Shown here: positions 23,401 through 32,474 of the stretch, in pieces
Position numbering within the stretch: the stretch's first letter is position 1
Layout: each line of letters opens with the position of its first letter
Assembly: GCF_033473495.1 (NCBI RefSeq)
Contig: NC_088935.1
Location: 3,348,001 to 3,412,000, forward strand
Source of the DNA: Cercospora beticola
Lineage: Eukaryota > Ascomycota > Dothideomycetes > Mycosphaerellales > Mycosphaerellaceae
DNA: 64,000 nt
Reading direction: 5' to 3'
Translations under genes and position numbers: made by a program
The notes under the pieces: generated by a model
The model's input: only the letters and a program-made list of their open reading frames with translations
Told to the model about the DNA's origin: nothing
Databases searched by the model: none

Positions 23401-24300
23401 GATCCAGCACCCGATGGAGATTACATTGTCGGTGGGACAGGTGTTGTGAAAGCATTGCAATACGTGTTGGGAGAGAAGGCCAATGATCTTCGCCGAAGCA
23501 GCGTGCCAACATCTTCCGGCAACAGACCCTCTCGGCCTGGGTCTTCTGCCGGACTGGTTGGGGATGAAGAACAGCGTGGCAAAGCTAAGAAGATGAGCAA
23601 GAACCTCTTGGATAGTGCACGCAAGATCCGTGCCCGACTTCAACCGGCACTCGCAAAGGAGGCAACAAGTGGCGACGAAATGGCATATCGGCGACTCAGC
23701 TTCCTGGACCAAACTCTACAAAGCATGATCCAACGCTTCGAAGAAGAATATCCGGAAACACGCCTGGCGCCGCCTTCTCCCAAGGCGGCTTCGACAGCTT
23801 CCTCAGCTGATCTGCCCGTAGTACCCGCGCTCCAAACGGCCGATGCCGGTGATAGAGTGAGTGACGACGACGAGGAGCCCGATTACGACGAAGCTGCGAC
23901 CTTTCGCCCGGCAGTCTCCCGCCACAGTAGCGATGTCTCACTGGCCGCGCGTGCACTGGGTATGGAAGAGGGTCATTTGCACCGACTTGGGCAGCGCATG
24001 CGTCGCGAAGTCGTTGATTCACCAGTAACCTCGGCCGTGGAGGACAATATCGACATACGATGGAGCAAAGAAGAGGAAGTCGCGCGCCTCAACGCTCTAC
24101 GAGTCCAGCTAGAGGGCATCAGTGGGCCAGAACTGAAGTCTCTTGTTGAGCATGACGGCTGGGACTCTGCACTGCGGAAAGTCGGCGCTAACATGAATGA
24201 TTTGCGGACGATCCAGGAGCAGGATCCGAAGGGTTGGGAGGATTTCAAGGAAGCACAATTGAAGGCGAGGATGAACGTAGCTCAAGACAGCAGAAGCTAG
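20490..24300 (+). CDS. MHP1: Cell-wall biogenesis / microtubule-associated protein Mhp1-like LRR protein, 1231 aa
   Basis: Three exons: 20490-20550, 20617-23099 and 23149-24300, summing to 1232 codons. Exon 1 gives MEGIHGVDVSWLHHPQKSPK. Exon 2 reads in frame upstream of 20778, where the codon is GTG and not a true start. The order is a Ser/Pro/Thr-rich N-terminus with repeated basic-Ser motifs (SRSSSEKLSSD, TRKLSAG); the conserved strand SRLRKVSFCVDVEIAG; a Lys/Glu-rich probable coiled coil (nt 21330-21700); a leucine-rich-repeat region (nt about 21930-23100; LNLTGSRLQLADMVTLGDWL, LGLSFAGCNLD-like units); and an acidic C-terminal region. Fungal annotations link this family to yeast Mhp1, which affects microtubules and cell-wall integrity. 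The molecular role here is inferred. Confidence 0.85.
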
Positions 24301-24649
24301 TCGCGGGCCGTGGTACAGCACCGCGATGATCAGAGAGTATTTTTTCACGTCAAAGCTGGGCATTGGGTCCATGTAGATGTACCATTTCTATACGCCGGAA
24401 CGAGCAATGATGTACGAACTTAAGTAGACAATGGTGGATGAGCACAGATGCATGAGACAAGTGGGAGTGATTTCACGGAAAGGGTGCAAGATTCGAAATT
24501 CATAGCACTACGAAGGTGCGATCATCATCATAACGCCGCTAATGCTTTCCTTATTTGCGCCTCCCAATCCGTGACATCCGTGAACAACACGAACGAAACT
24601 CCCAGCAGTACTACGACCGCGAAGATGTCCATCCACCGGCTGAGGAAAT
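24301..24649. terminator. Shared 3' flank of MHP1 and RPL5
   Basis: 349 bp between the ends of convergent genes. No coding signal is seen. It should contain both polyadenylation regions. Confidence 0.4.
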
Positions 24650-25721
24650 CTACAGCTCCGCTGCCAGAGCCTGGATCTTCTCTTGCACACGTTGGCGACG
24701 CTCCTCGCGTGTGAGCTTGTTCTGCTTGAACTTGAGCGACTCTGCCTTCCACTCGTCCTTGCTCTTCTTCTCGCCGGCCTCATCATCCTTCTTCCATGGG
24801 TCCTCGCGGATGGCCTTGTGGGCCTCCTGGTACAGCTCCTCGAGGCCATCAGCCTCAATCTCGTCGTCGATGTAGCCAGAGAACTGAGACTTGTAGCGCT
24901 CCTCATCGTCGTCGGCGAGGGTCTCCATGTACTCAGCGACGTGACCGCCGAAGATGTACTTGCGGAGAGTCTCGGCGTCGAGCTCCTTGGTCTCGATGTC
25001 GTAACCAGGGAAACGCTTCTCGGAGTGTGGCACGTAGAGACCGCCGTCTGAGGCACCCTTCATGGCACCGAAGACACGGGCACCAGTGCTGGTGCGGGTG
25101 AGACCGACATCGAGGAAGACCTTGAATGGGCGGCGGGTCTCGCCGTCAACCTCCTCTGGCTGAGTCTCGGTGAACTCGCCATCAGCCTCCTCAACACCAG
25201 TGAAGGTGTCCTCCAGCTCGAGCTTGTTGAGTGCGCGGCGGGCGATGAGAAGACCAACGCAGTAAGCGGCGGCCCAGTTGGTGAGACCGTGGGTGATGCC
25301 GTAGCGCTTCAGCTCGTGGCCGTAGGCGGCAACGAAGACCTTGTCGCCGGTGAGCTCAGAGGTGACGATCTGAGCAATGATGTCCTTGTTGGTGAAGCGG
25401 ATCACCAGGCGGTACTTTGGTGCATTGTACTTGTTCTTGGCCTGGGTGATGAGGCGCTTGCGGGCGTAGTAGTCGGTCTTGCCAGATCGGCGGCGCTTGT
25501 ACTTCACCTGGTAACGGCTGAGGAAGGTCAGATGCTGTCGTCGCAGGCAGAGGGAAACGCAAAGGAAAGGCAGGAAATACTCACCTGAAGTAGGCGCTGT
25601 TCTTGACCAACTTGGTCTACAACACAGTCCCGAGTCAGCAATTGACGCTTCAGACCCCCTTCCGAAGCAACTTGCGGCGACTCATCGTCCTCCGGCGTGG
25701 GGAAATACTCACGAAAGGCAT
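24650..25721 (-). CDS. RPL5: 60S ribosomal protein L5 (uL18)
   Basis: Three exons. Exon 1 is only nine bases (ATG CCT TTC) before a GTGAGT donor. Exon 2 gives TKLVKNSAYF, and the main exon starts SRYQVKYKRRRSGKTDYY. The two introns near the start codon are typical of fungal ribosomal-protein genes. The protein (about 302 aa) has the hallmark motifs ARKRLITQAKNKYNAPKYR, RFTNKDIIAQI, GLTNWAAAYCVGLLIARR, GARVFGAMKGASDGG and a basic C-terminus. L5 binds 5S rRNA with L11 and is loaded into the central protuberance of the 60S subunit. Expression should be high; the upstream region contains CT-rich tracts. Confidence 0.98.
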
Positions 25722-26397
25722 CTTGTCGGTGCGTCGCTGGGTGTTGGCGATGGTGCAGCTGGCGGGCGCTGGCGACGAAATGGAGAGTGCACAAATTCCA
25801 ATCGGCGGGAGTAGCCGCGTGCGTGCAAGGCTTCCGACACACGAAATCTTGGCAATGGGTGACCAACACCCCTCCACCACTTGCGCTCTCCTCTCTCTCT
25901 CGCGCACACGACCGGATGTGTCTCATCGACCGCATCACCGCCCCGCCAGCTCGTCCGCGCCGAGGCTGCTCGCTCCGCTCCGATATCAATCCCGCCTTCC
26001 GAGACCGTCACGTGCACGAATCTGATCAGCTCAAGCTGTCGTTCTAAAACATGTCTCAAGCCATCCATCGCAGCACAGTCTCGATACCATGTCTGGGGCA
26101 GACAGCAGCCTGAGCACCCGCATCAGATGGTTCGTCCACAACTTTCATGCCGATCAGATTGCATCTCAGTGGTCGAGAGAGCACACGCAGAGACACTCTT
26201 CGCATCGACCTCCTCTCACCTATGCTCAATGTGGCAAACGCCGGCGTGCATCATGGCGCTGTGCTGCCTATGGTCTGTTGTCAATCATGCGTCGTGACTT
26301 TCCGCTGTCCCAGCATTGAGCCGTTCATCCTGCCCATGCCGCCATCGTTCTTTCCTTGACATCCTAGCCGAACCGCTACCTCTGCTTGTTTGCCAGC
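25722..26397. promoter_or_regulatory. RPL5 upstream region
   Basis: Contains the RPL5 promoter and 5' leader, with a CT-repeat tract near 25888-25905, common in highly expressed fungal genes. Small ORFs are present without motifs. Confidence 0.4.
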
Positions 26398-27324
26398 CAT
26401 GGCGAGAGCCGATTCGTCTTCCAAGGTCGGTTGCTATTTTCTTCAACTGCGCTGCTTTCGACCGTTCCCACCTTCTCAAGCCTGTGGAAGCAGCTGCATT
26501 GCTTGAGTGACGCCAGATGGGGACTGACCATTTCTAGGCCCTGATCAAAGCTGCTATTAGAAGTAAATGCCACAGGGTGGCTCACAGATATCCGGATCAA
26601 CGTCTCAATCAGCTCCAGCAAGTACATCCTCATTGACACTTCCTCCCGCAGCCGCTGCGGAAACAGAGCTAACACGCCAGGTGACAGTGGAAGTAATGGC
26701 AAATGGCTAGTCCTTTGCGATGAGTTGTTTGAGGAAGTGTGCGACGACTTCACTGTCCGGAAATTGTAAGTCGTGCTCACTAAGCTTCACGACACGCGCG
26801 ACGTAATGGCAAAGGATGAGGATGTCCGAAGCAATAATGCTGACCAAATGTTTTTTACACTCAGGGATATTAGCCTAGCAGAGAAACGTGCACTCTTCGA
26901 CGCTGAGTGGGTCTCGCAAGTCACATATGGTATGACCGAACCCTCGCCATGCTCCGTGAAGTCGCGTGCGAAGAACGCTACTGACTTGCTCACGGAACTC
27001 ATCACGAAACCCGCCCGACCACGGCGACGCAACGCCAACAGGGCCAACAGAGGAAGAACCCCAAACTCAGCAGGACCGGAGCGACACGGCGCATCCGAGC
27101 CATTACTCTCGGACTCTGGGAACTGGAGCGAACCCACATCGCAACGGAACTTATCGCACGCTACGAGTCATCCCACCGCCAACGAGCACGCAGTACTAGG
27201 CCCTGCCGTGCCCAATGAGACAGCGAACTCGAAGACGCAAAGCACTGGTGGAAGTTCAACGCCGAATGCGAATGATCAGAATTTCAGGACCGGGCCTGCG
27301 TGGTTCACAACAATACTCAATTGA
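26398..27324 (+). CDS. Unrecognised spliced gene (5' end uncertain)
   Basis: Two exons are well supported. The first is open from about 26555 to 26768 and encodes ATGWLTDIRINVSISSSKY, then GKWLVLCDELFEEVCDDF. It ends in a GTAAGT donor whose intron runs to TTTACACTCAG. The second resumes in frame as DISLAEKRALFDAEWVSQV and runs to the stop at 27324 with a polar, low-complexity tail. The start is not settled. An ATG at 26398 (MARADSSSK) could join through donor GTCGGT to a weak CAAAG acceptor in the right frame. I do not recognise a family, and no membrane segment or catalytic motif is visible. It is convergent with the MFS gene 164 bp away. Confidence 0.5.
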
Positions 27325-27488
27325 GCGGACTAGTTTCCTTTTCATCAGCAGCAGGGCGTTTTCGTTTTTGAAGGGCGTGGTCACGATTTTTCATGCGACG
27401 AATTTGAGCGTTGACGGGTACGAGACGGCGAAAAGGCGTTGATCCAACACAGCACTTTGTTTGGCTGTAAAACTATCACATTATCTAC

Positions 27489-28967
27489 TCACACTTTCTT
27501 CCATCTCCAGCAGCAGGCGGTCATGATCCTCTTCCGTGCCGCAATGCGAGCATGAGCCACTGCAGACTCATCGCTCTCCGTTCCTGAGGCGTCGATATCG
27601 CTGCTTGATTCGTCTTTCCTCCTGGCAATCTCCTCAACCTCGGCAACCTTCCAGCCTCGCAGCAAGAGCATGCAAAGCGCGGCAGCAACATACATGAAGC
27701 CAACGAACAACTGTGCTCCAATATATTGGCCCGTCCCTTCGACAATCTCAAGAGCTATGGGCTCACTGAAAGCCGTCGGCAGCACGATCACCAGCCATGA
27801 GAGATTGAGCGCGGAAGGGAGGAGCCGGAGACCTACCACTTCCGCTGCCACTGGAGCAATTGTGCACCAATACGTGCCTGCGACCATTCCTCCAATCAAA
27901 GAAAAGAATATAAGAACGCCGTAACTCTTAGCCGGGATCCAGATCGCAAATGAGAAGACTGCACAGAGCAATGTCATCAGTCCGGCCATGTTCATTCGAC
28001 CTATCGTGTCGGAGAAGTAGCCGATCGGCGGACGTCCGAGTCCTTGGCCCAGGTTGAGCAAAGCTGATACAACCGATGCTTGCTGTGCATCAAGACCAAT
28101 ATAGTTTGCGTAGTTCGCCAGAGAGAAGATCAGAACCACGTAACCAAGCATACTGAACCACCCGAAGCCTCCCAGGAGCAAGTATTCTGTCCTTTTGAAC
28201 AACTGCAGATCGAAAGCATTGTGTGAAGTTCCAATGATCTTATTACGGTCCTTTAGCAGCATAACGCAGATGGTGTTGACTCCGAAGGCCAGAATACCAA
28301 GGACTCGAAATGTCCACGCCAACCCGATTGACTTCAACATTGCACCAGCAGCCAGGGAGTATATCAATCCGCCGAACCCAGACCCGCAAGCCGCGAAGCC
28401 ATTCGACAATGACCTCTTCGTTGTGAACCATTGTGCAGGAATTCCCACAGAGGCAACGAACAAGAATCCCATACCCAAGCCAAAACAGACACCTTGCGAG
28501 AGAAACAATTGCCAGATCTTTGTTGCAAATGAAGCGCCTATCAGACTCACGGCTTCCAGCACCACACCAACGGCAAGTGTGGGCTTTGTACCGAATAACC
28601 GCACCGAAATCGTTGCTACGGGCGAGATGAGCATTGCCATGCTGATGGAAAGAGATCCGACGAAGGCATATTGAAGGTATGTTGCTCCGGCAAAAGTATC
28701 GTTGGCGAGGTAATGGGCCAGAAAGACTCCGTAGCTGGAGTTTAGGCCCCATGTGTGGGCATTGATGGTTGCGCAACATGCTGTGCAGACCCAGCCGTAG
28801 CCGCCATTAGGAGGAGGTGGAATGACCGCGCTTGTGTTGTTGATTTGCTGCTGTTCTTGGGCATGTGCATCTGCAGGAATTGCAGGATCATTGTTGCCCG
28901 TGTGAGCACTCACCGGTCCCAGGCTCTTCTCATCTTGAGCACGGTCTGGAGTGCCCATCACAAACAA
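27489..28967 (-). CDS. MFS transporter, monocarboxylate-transporter (SLC16/Mch) type
   Basis: Single exon, 492 aa; the true start could be Met1 or Met4. A polar N-terminus is followed by the family signature PPNGGYGWVCTACC (the [D/N]GG-x-GW motif before helix 1) and then 12 probable membrane helices. Landmarks are WGLNSSYGVFLAHYL, GLGMGFLFVASVGIPAQWF, KRSLSNGFAACGSGFGG, GRPPIGYFSDTIGRMN and MVAGTYWCTIAPV. A charged C-terminal tail has RRKDESSSDID. Family members carry monocarboxylates, or in yeast (Mch5) riboflavin, across the plasma or vacuolar membrane. The substrate here is unknown. It is a stand-alone gene with no obvious metabolic partners nearby. Confidence 0.93.
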   Translation of the reverse strand: MFVMGTPDRAQDEKSLGPVSAHTGNNDPAIPADAHAQEQQQINNTSAVIPPPPNGGYGWVCTACCATINAHTWGLNSSYGVFLAHYLANDTFAGATYLQYAFVGSLSISMAMLISPVATISVRLFGTKPTLAVGVVLEAVSLIGASFATKIWQLFLSQGVCFGLGMGFLFVASVGIPAQWFTTKRSLSNGFAACGSGFGGLIYSLAAGAMLKSIGLAWTFRVLGILAFGVNTICVMLLKDRNKIIGTSHNAFDLQLFKRTEYLLLGGFGWFSMLGYVVLIFSLANYANYIGLDAQQASVVSALLNLGQGLGRPPIGYFSDTIGRMNMAGLMTLLCAVFSFAIWIPAKSYGVLIFFSLIGGMVAGTYWCTIAPVAAEVVGLRLLPSALNLSWLVIVLPTAFSEPIALEIVEGTGQYIGAQLFVGFMYVAAALCMLLLRGWKVAEVEEIARRKDESSSDIDASGTESDESAVAHARIAARKRIMTACCWRWKKV

Positions 28968-29518
28968 CGTCGTCCGTTTGTGAGCACAGTCGGCTGTTGA
29001 TGACGCACAGAAAGAACCGAGGGCTGGAAACCAGTAAGCTCAGACTTCACCAGGGTTCGTGCTTGGCGATTTCAAGTGAATATATACGTCTCTAAGCTTG
29101 ACAGCCTGTGAGAATGAAGACCGGCTTTTCGCAAACAGCGTCGTGTGCAAGGAATGTAAGTGGCAAGCTCAGTCACAACTCCTCTGCAGAAGTCCGCGAA
29201 GTCGGTCGACACATTTTCCCCACGCGAAGCTAGTGCAATGCAAACGTGCCACTTGATGCCGTTCTGCCGAGCGCCAAAAGCTTGTCACGGTCAACTTCCA
29301 TTTCTGATTCGGCCATAAGTCGGAATGATGACCAATATTTATCTGGGGCACTTGTTTAGCTTGTCTTTCTTTCCTTGTACCTCCCAAGTGCATGACAATG
29401 CAGTAAACTGATCGATGACAATAGTACATTTGTGTTACTTCTCAGATCGAAGACTTGATTGACGAAAATCGTTCTTCTCTACATGTCAAGTCGTCAACAG
29501 CAGAGGCAGACTGTCCAA
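28968..29518. other. Spacer between MFS gene start and EthD gene end
   Basis: Promoter of the MCT-type transporter plus the 3' flank of the EthD gene. No further gene is seen. Confidence 0.4.
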
Positions 29519-30070
29519 TCATTCTGGAAATTCAAGCTTGTCGCATGGTGTACCGTCGTGAATAAACTCTTCAATCCATCCTATCGTCATCCTGTTTAGA
29601 AAACATTAGCTTCAAAATGAACGTCCAGCAGAGACTCAAGGTGTTAGAACCTACATGCTTCTCTGCGTATCTGCAAAACGTTCATGATCACCGACCAAAT
29701 GTTCCTTGTACCAAGGATCATTCTTGATATTCTTATAATCCTCAATACTGTTGAAAGTGACCTGGCTGAAGCAGTCATAATCGGCAATATTCTTCATCTG
29801 ACGATCCATAATGTGGTTCATGAGAGCTCGCGTCTTTGTTGTATTGTGCACTTGTGTCCATCGTTTAATGCCATATTTTGCCATAAGATCCTTGGTCAGC
29901 GGAGCTGAGATCTTGTTCATGTGGTGTCTATATTCCTGGTCGGTGAGGTCATGCCGTTTGTAGCCTAGTATTGTCAAACAGAGATATTTGCTCCCGATTT
30001 CGTCGTTGGCTGGATCCTCGATGGGTATTTCCAGCTGATTCGCTTCGGTGATGGTAACAGTTTGCGACAT
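29519..30070 (-). CDS. EthD-domain protein, 162 aa
   Basis: Two exons (30070-29655 and 29591-29519) with a 63-nt intron starting GTAGGT and ending AAACAG; 163 codons in total. The split joins FADTQRS and [17 protein letters not shown]. An EthD dimeric alpha-beta-barrel domain covers most of the protein: [20 protein letters not shown] at the start and [20 protein letters not shown] towards the end. Fungal EthD proteins include the dehydratases and decarboxylases of anthraquinone and related polyketide pathways. No polyketide synthase is nearby, so a role in secondary metabolism is not supported by context. Confidence 0.88.
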
Positions 30071-31079
30071 CGTGGATTTGCTTCTGTACGGGGTATCGAA
30101 ACTCGAAACTAGTCGGCTGCTCTCGAGCGCTGAATGAACAAACGTGATGCTACAACGGCTCTATGGTATTTTTTAACATAGCGATGACCCCGCATAAGCA
30201 TTTGCGATGAAGTATTCAGGATGTCGGGCTTCGGATCTCAGTGGCATAATTGCCCGAGAACGCTACTCTTGAAACATTTCTGCTCCGAGATCCGTTACCA
30301 CATTCTGGAAGCACGGCGTATCATCTCGCTGATCAGCCGCTCGAAGTGTCTGTGAGCAGATCAGCACGTTCGCGATATCTCTTGATGCGGAGCAAACATT
30401 GACTGAAGCTGTTGTATCCTGGACATTGCGGACGCCTCGGCTTGTTCTGTACTCAAGACACTCTCAAGACAAGGGCGTATCCGCTGAACATATACGCTTC
30501 AGCTGTTGCCAGACAAATAATGGAGGAGCTGCGGAGCTGTAATCTACAGTTCAGGTCGTGATTGACTGCGGATAGACTTTGGTATAGCCGGGCTAGCCGT
30601 ACAACCAACGGTGCCAAGAATTTCAACCTCACCACAGAATGATAACATTCGCCATTGCGACGTTGACTGTTCTGTTCGTTCACGGCATAGATATCGACTG
30701 CAAAAATGTCATTCTGAAGAAATGAATGGTGCCAAGTCCTTGCTCAGACCATGCTAGGAGGTAAGAGACATGCCGAGGCCCACAGATGGTATAATTCTTC
30801 CTTAGCAAAACCAGAGCGTGTGGGGCAACAGCCATCCTTGTAATGGGTACGACCACGCCAACACCACCACTCTGTAGGCTGATATGTCCTTGTATTGTGC
30901 ACAGCAACAGACGACAATGTCACTTTTAGTACCTTAACGTAATGCATTCCAGAGCTCCCGAGGCGTCCCCGATTCATCCTAGCGCATCTTGGGCCCACCA
31001 AGAATTTGACTCTATAATCTGTTCAGCTTTTCGGCAGACATCAATAGCGACTGGTTCAGCCACCGGTTCAGGCTATTTC

Positions 31080-31168
31080 GGGCGCGTGGTCTAGTGGTAT
31101 GATTCTTCCTTAGCATTTGTCAGCTTCATAAGGCCGACGATGAGGTGGAAGAGGTCCTGGGTTCAATT
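31080..31168 (+). pseudogene. tRNA-Ala(AGC), 5' part, truncated in the T-arm
   Basis: The acceptor 5' strand GGGCGCG is followed by a D-arm with A-box-like sequence (TGGTCTAGTGGTATG) and an anticodon arm with stem CTTCC/GGAAG. The loop TTAGCAT gives anticodon AGC. A 30-nt insertion after the base 3' of the anticodon fits a canonical tRNA intron position and contains GCT, complementary to the anticodon. The variable region and T-stem/loop start (GGTCCTGGGTTCAATT) are normal, but the sequence then becomes GTGAGTC, so neither the T-stem nor the acceptor stem closes. The missing 3' end appears at 31749-31760. With that end restored on paper the acceptor would have a G3:U70 pair, the identity element of tRNA-Ala. 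Confidence 0.75.
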
Positions 31169-31195
31169 GTGAGTCTAGTATATTAACATCACTTC

Positions 31196-31234
31196 GGGCA
31201 CGTTGTCTAACAATGCAATTAGCCCAGCGCGTCC
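31196..31234 (+). pseudogene. Internally deleted tRNA-Ala remnant
   Basis: GGGCACGTTGTCTAACAATG resembles the mutated 5' half of the tRNA-Ala gene. It is followed almost at once by CAATTAGCCCAGCGCGTCC, which resembles its 3' end. The anticodon and variable regions are missing. Confidence 0.5.
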
Positions 31235-31425
31235 AACACTTAACATATTTTTTTGCCAATTTTCCTAGCCATGCAGCGTCACGTATGCGTACGTGCATCG
31301 GGCGTAGTACAGCGGCGAGGATCTCTGTGCTGCTGGCCCTCGTTAGCCATTTTCGGTAGTATTTCGTCTAAAGTAGCGTTGCTCCGTAAGAAGAGATACT
31401 GCTATATAAGAAAGCGATTGATGTT

Positions 31426-31649
31426 TGCCTCCGGCGGCCACTGCGTAGAGCTTTTCTTTTGCGCCTTCGGCGAGTTTGGGGTGCGTTTCCGTTCTGGAAG
31501 TCAGTATTGAGGATGCTCTTTCCAAAGTTGGCAGGCCGCGTCAGAAGAAGGAAAGAGTCTTCTGCTAGTGTCAGAAGGAGGAAAGAGTCTTCTGCTGGTG
31601 CATGCCTCCGGCGGCCACTGCGTAGAGCTTTTCTTTCCTGCCTTCGGCG
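31426..31649 (+). repeat. Direct repeat pair, about 47 bp
   Basis: Two near-identical copies, 31426-31472 and 31603-31649. Each starts TGCCTCCGGCGGCCACTGCG, continues with a TAGAGCTTTTCTTT core and ends GCCTTCGGCG. The GCCTCCGGCGGC and CGCCTTCGGCG ends are themselves self-complementary. Confidence 0.8.
31541..31600 (+). repeat. 30-bp tandem duplication
   Basis: Two adjacent 30-bp units (31541-31570 and 31571-31600) differ at two positions. Each begins TCAGAAG and contains GGAAAGAGTCTTCTGCT, itself partly palindromic (AGAAG...CTTCT). Confidence 0.85.
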
Positions 31650-31676
31650 GAAGCGTGTTGTCTCTCCTTCCTCGTT

Positions 31677-31730
31677 AGGTCCCTTCCCAACGTTCACAGG
31701 CCTGCGGCCCGCGAACGTTAGAAAGGGCCC
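31677..31730 (+). repeat. Imperfect inverted repeat (hairpin) next to the tRNA 3' fragment
   Basis: AACGTTC (31689-31695) pairs with GAACGTT (31713-31719), with GGCC/GGCC inside. The flanks GTCCCTT and AAGGGCCC extend the stem with one mismatch. The hairpin abuts the 16-bp repeat that begins the tRNA 3' fragment. Confidence 0.75.
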
Positions 31731-31732
31731 GG

Positions 31733-31760
31733 GGTCCTGGGTTCAATTCCCAGCGCGTCC
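31733..31760 (+). pseudogene. tRNA-Ala 3' fragment (T-arm and acceptor strand)
   Basis: GGTCCTGGGTTCAATT repeats the 16 bp that end the truncated copy at 31153-31168. It is followed by CCCAGCGCGTCC, which closes the T-stem and pairs with GGGCGCG. No D-arm or anticodon arm lies directly upstream. Confidence 0.8.
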
Positions 31761-32474
31761 ATTCTTTTGCCCTGTATAGGGACAGTCGAGGAGTAGTGGT
31801 GTTCTTTTTGGCGTTGGGGAAGGTGTGAAGTGAATGAAAGTGGCGGCCGACCCTTTTTTCTTCGGCTGCTGCGTATCATGCTTTGTTACGACGAGCTCGG
31901 ATTTCGTGTAGCATTGTACTTCGTCGAAGATATATCTAGCTGTGTTTTGCCGTCAAGGATGTGTCCGGCTGTTGATCTTTTCGCGACTCCGCAACATCGT
32001 GAGCGTCGGTATAGACATCCCACTTTTGTGTGCCGATGACGTGTCAGCCAATGGCGATGATCCTTTACACGCCCAAGCACTTACCAGCAGGGTGAAGGGC
32101 TGACCGTCCTGTGAAAGGACGATGTTCTGGACCATTATTGAGCCACGGTGGTGCTGCTCGATTTACGCCGACCCTACGCAATGCGAAGTTCAGCCGGCGG
32201 CGGTGACGATAGGGATGGAGGCAGCATGCCACATTTGATATCGCGGCCGGCGGAGTCAAGGACATGGTGAAGTGCTTCAATCGAGGCATTGGGTTCGAAA
32301 AAGTTAAATGTTGTCACGGTGATCGAAAACTCGGTATTATTGGCTCATGCCGTTCCGCTCTATCACTGCTCATCAGCAGATGCACTGTACTCGATTCTAG
32401 AAAGACCGCCCGGCTGGGATACGGTTCAATGAAAATGATGCGCTGTTGCATGTCGCTCGGCAAGATCAAGATGA

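Larger units (their letters stand above)
30071..32474. other. 2.4 kb gene-free region with tRNA-Ala relics and short repeats
   Basis: No credible protein gene. It contains at least four pieces related to a tRNA-Ala(AGC) gene (30785-30806, 31080-31168, 31196-31234 and 31733-31760). It also has a 30-bp tandem duplication, a 47-bp direct repeat and a GC-rich hairpin, all listed separately. Confidence 0.6.

Noticed and set aside
29519..30070. EthD gene as part of a polyketide cluster
   Set aside because: No polyketide synthase, tailoring enzyme or pathway regulator lies nearby.
31300..31370. GC-rich stretch resembling a tRNA D-arm (GGGCGTAGTACAGCGGCGAGG)
   Set aside because: No anticodon arm or T-arm can be folded after it; the resemblance is too short to call.
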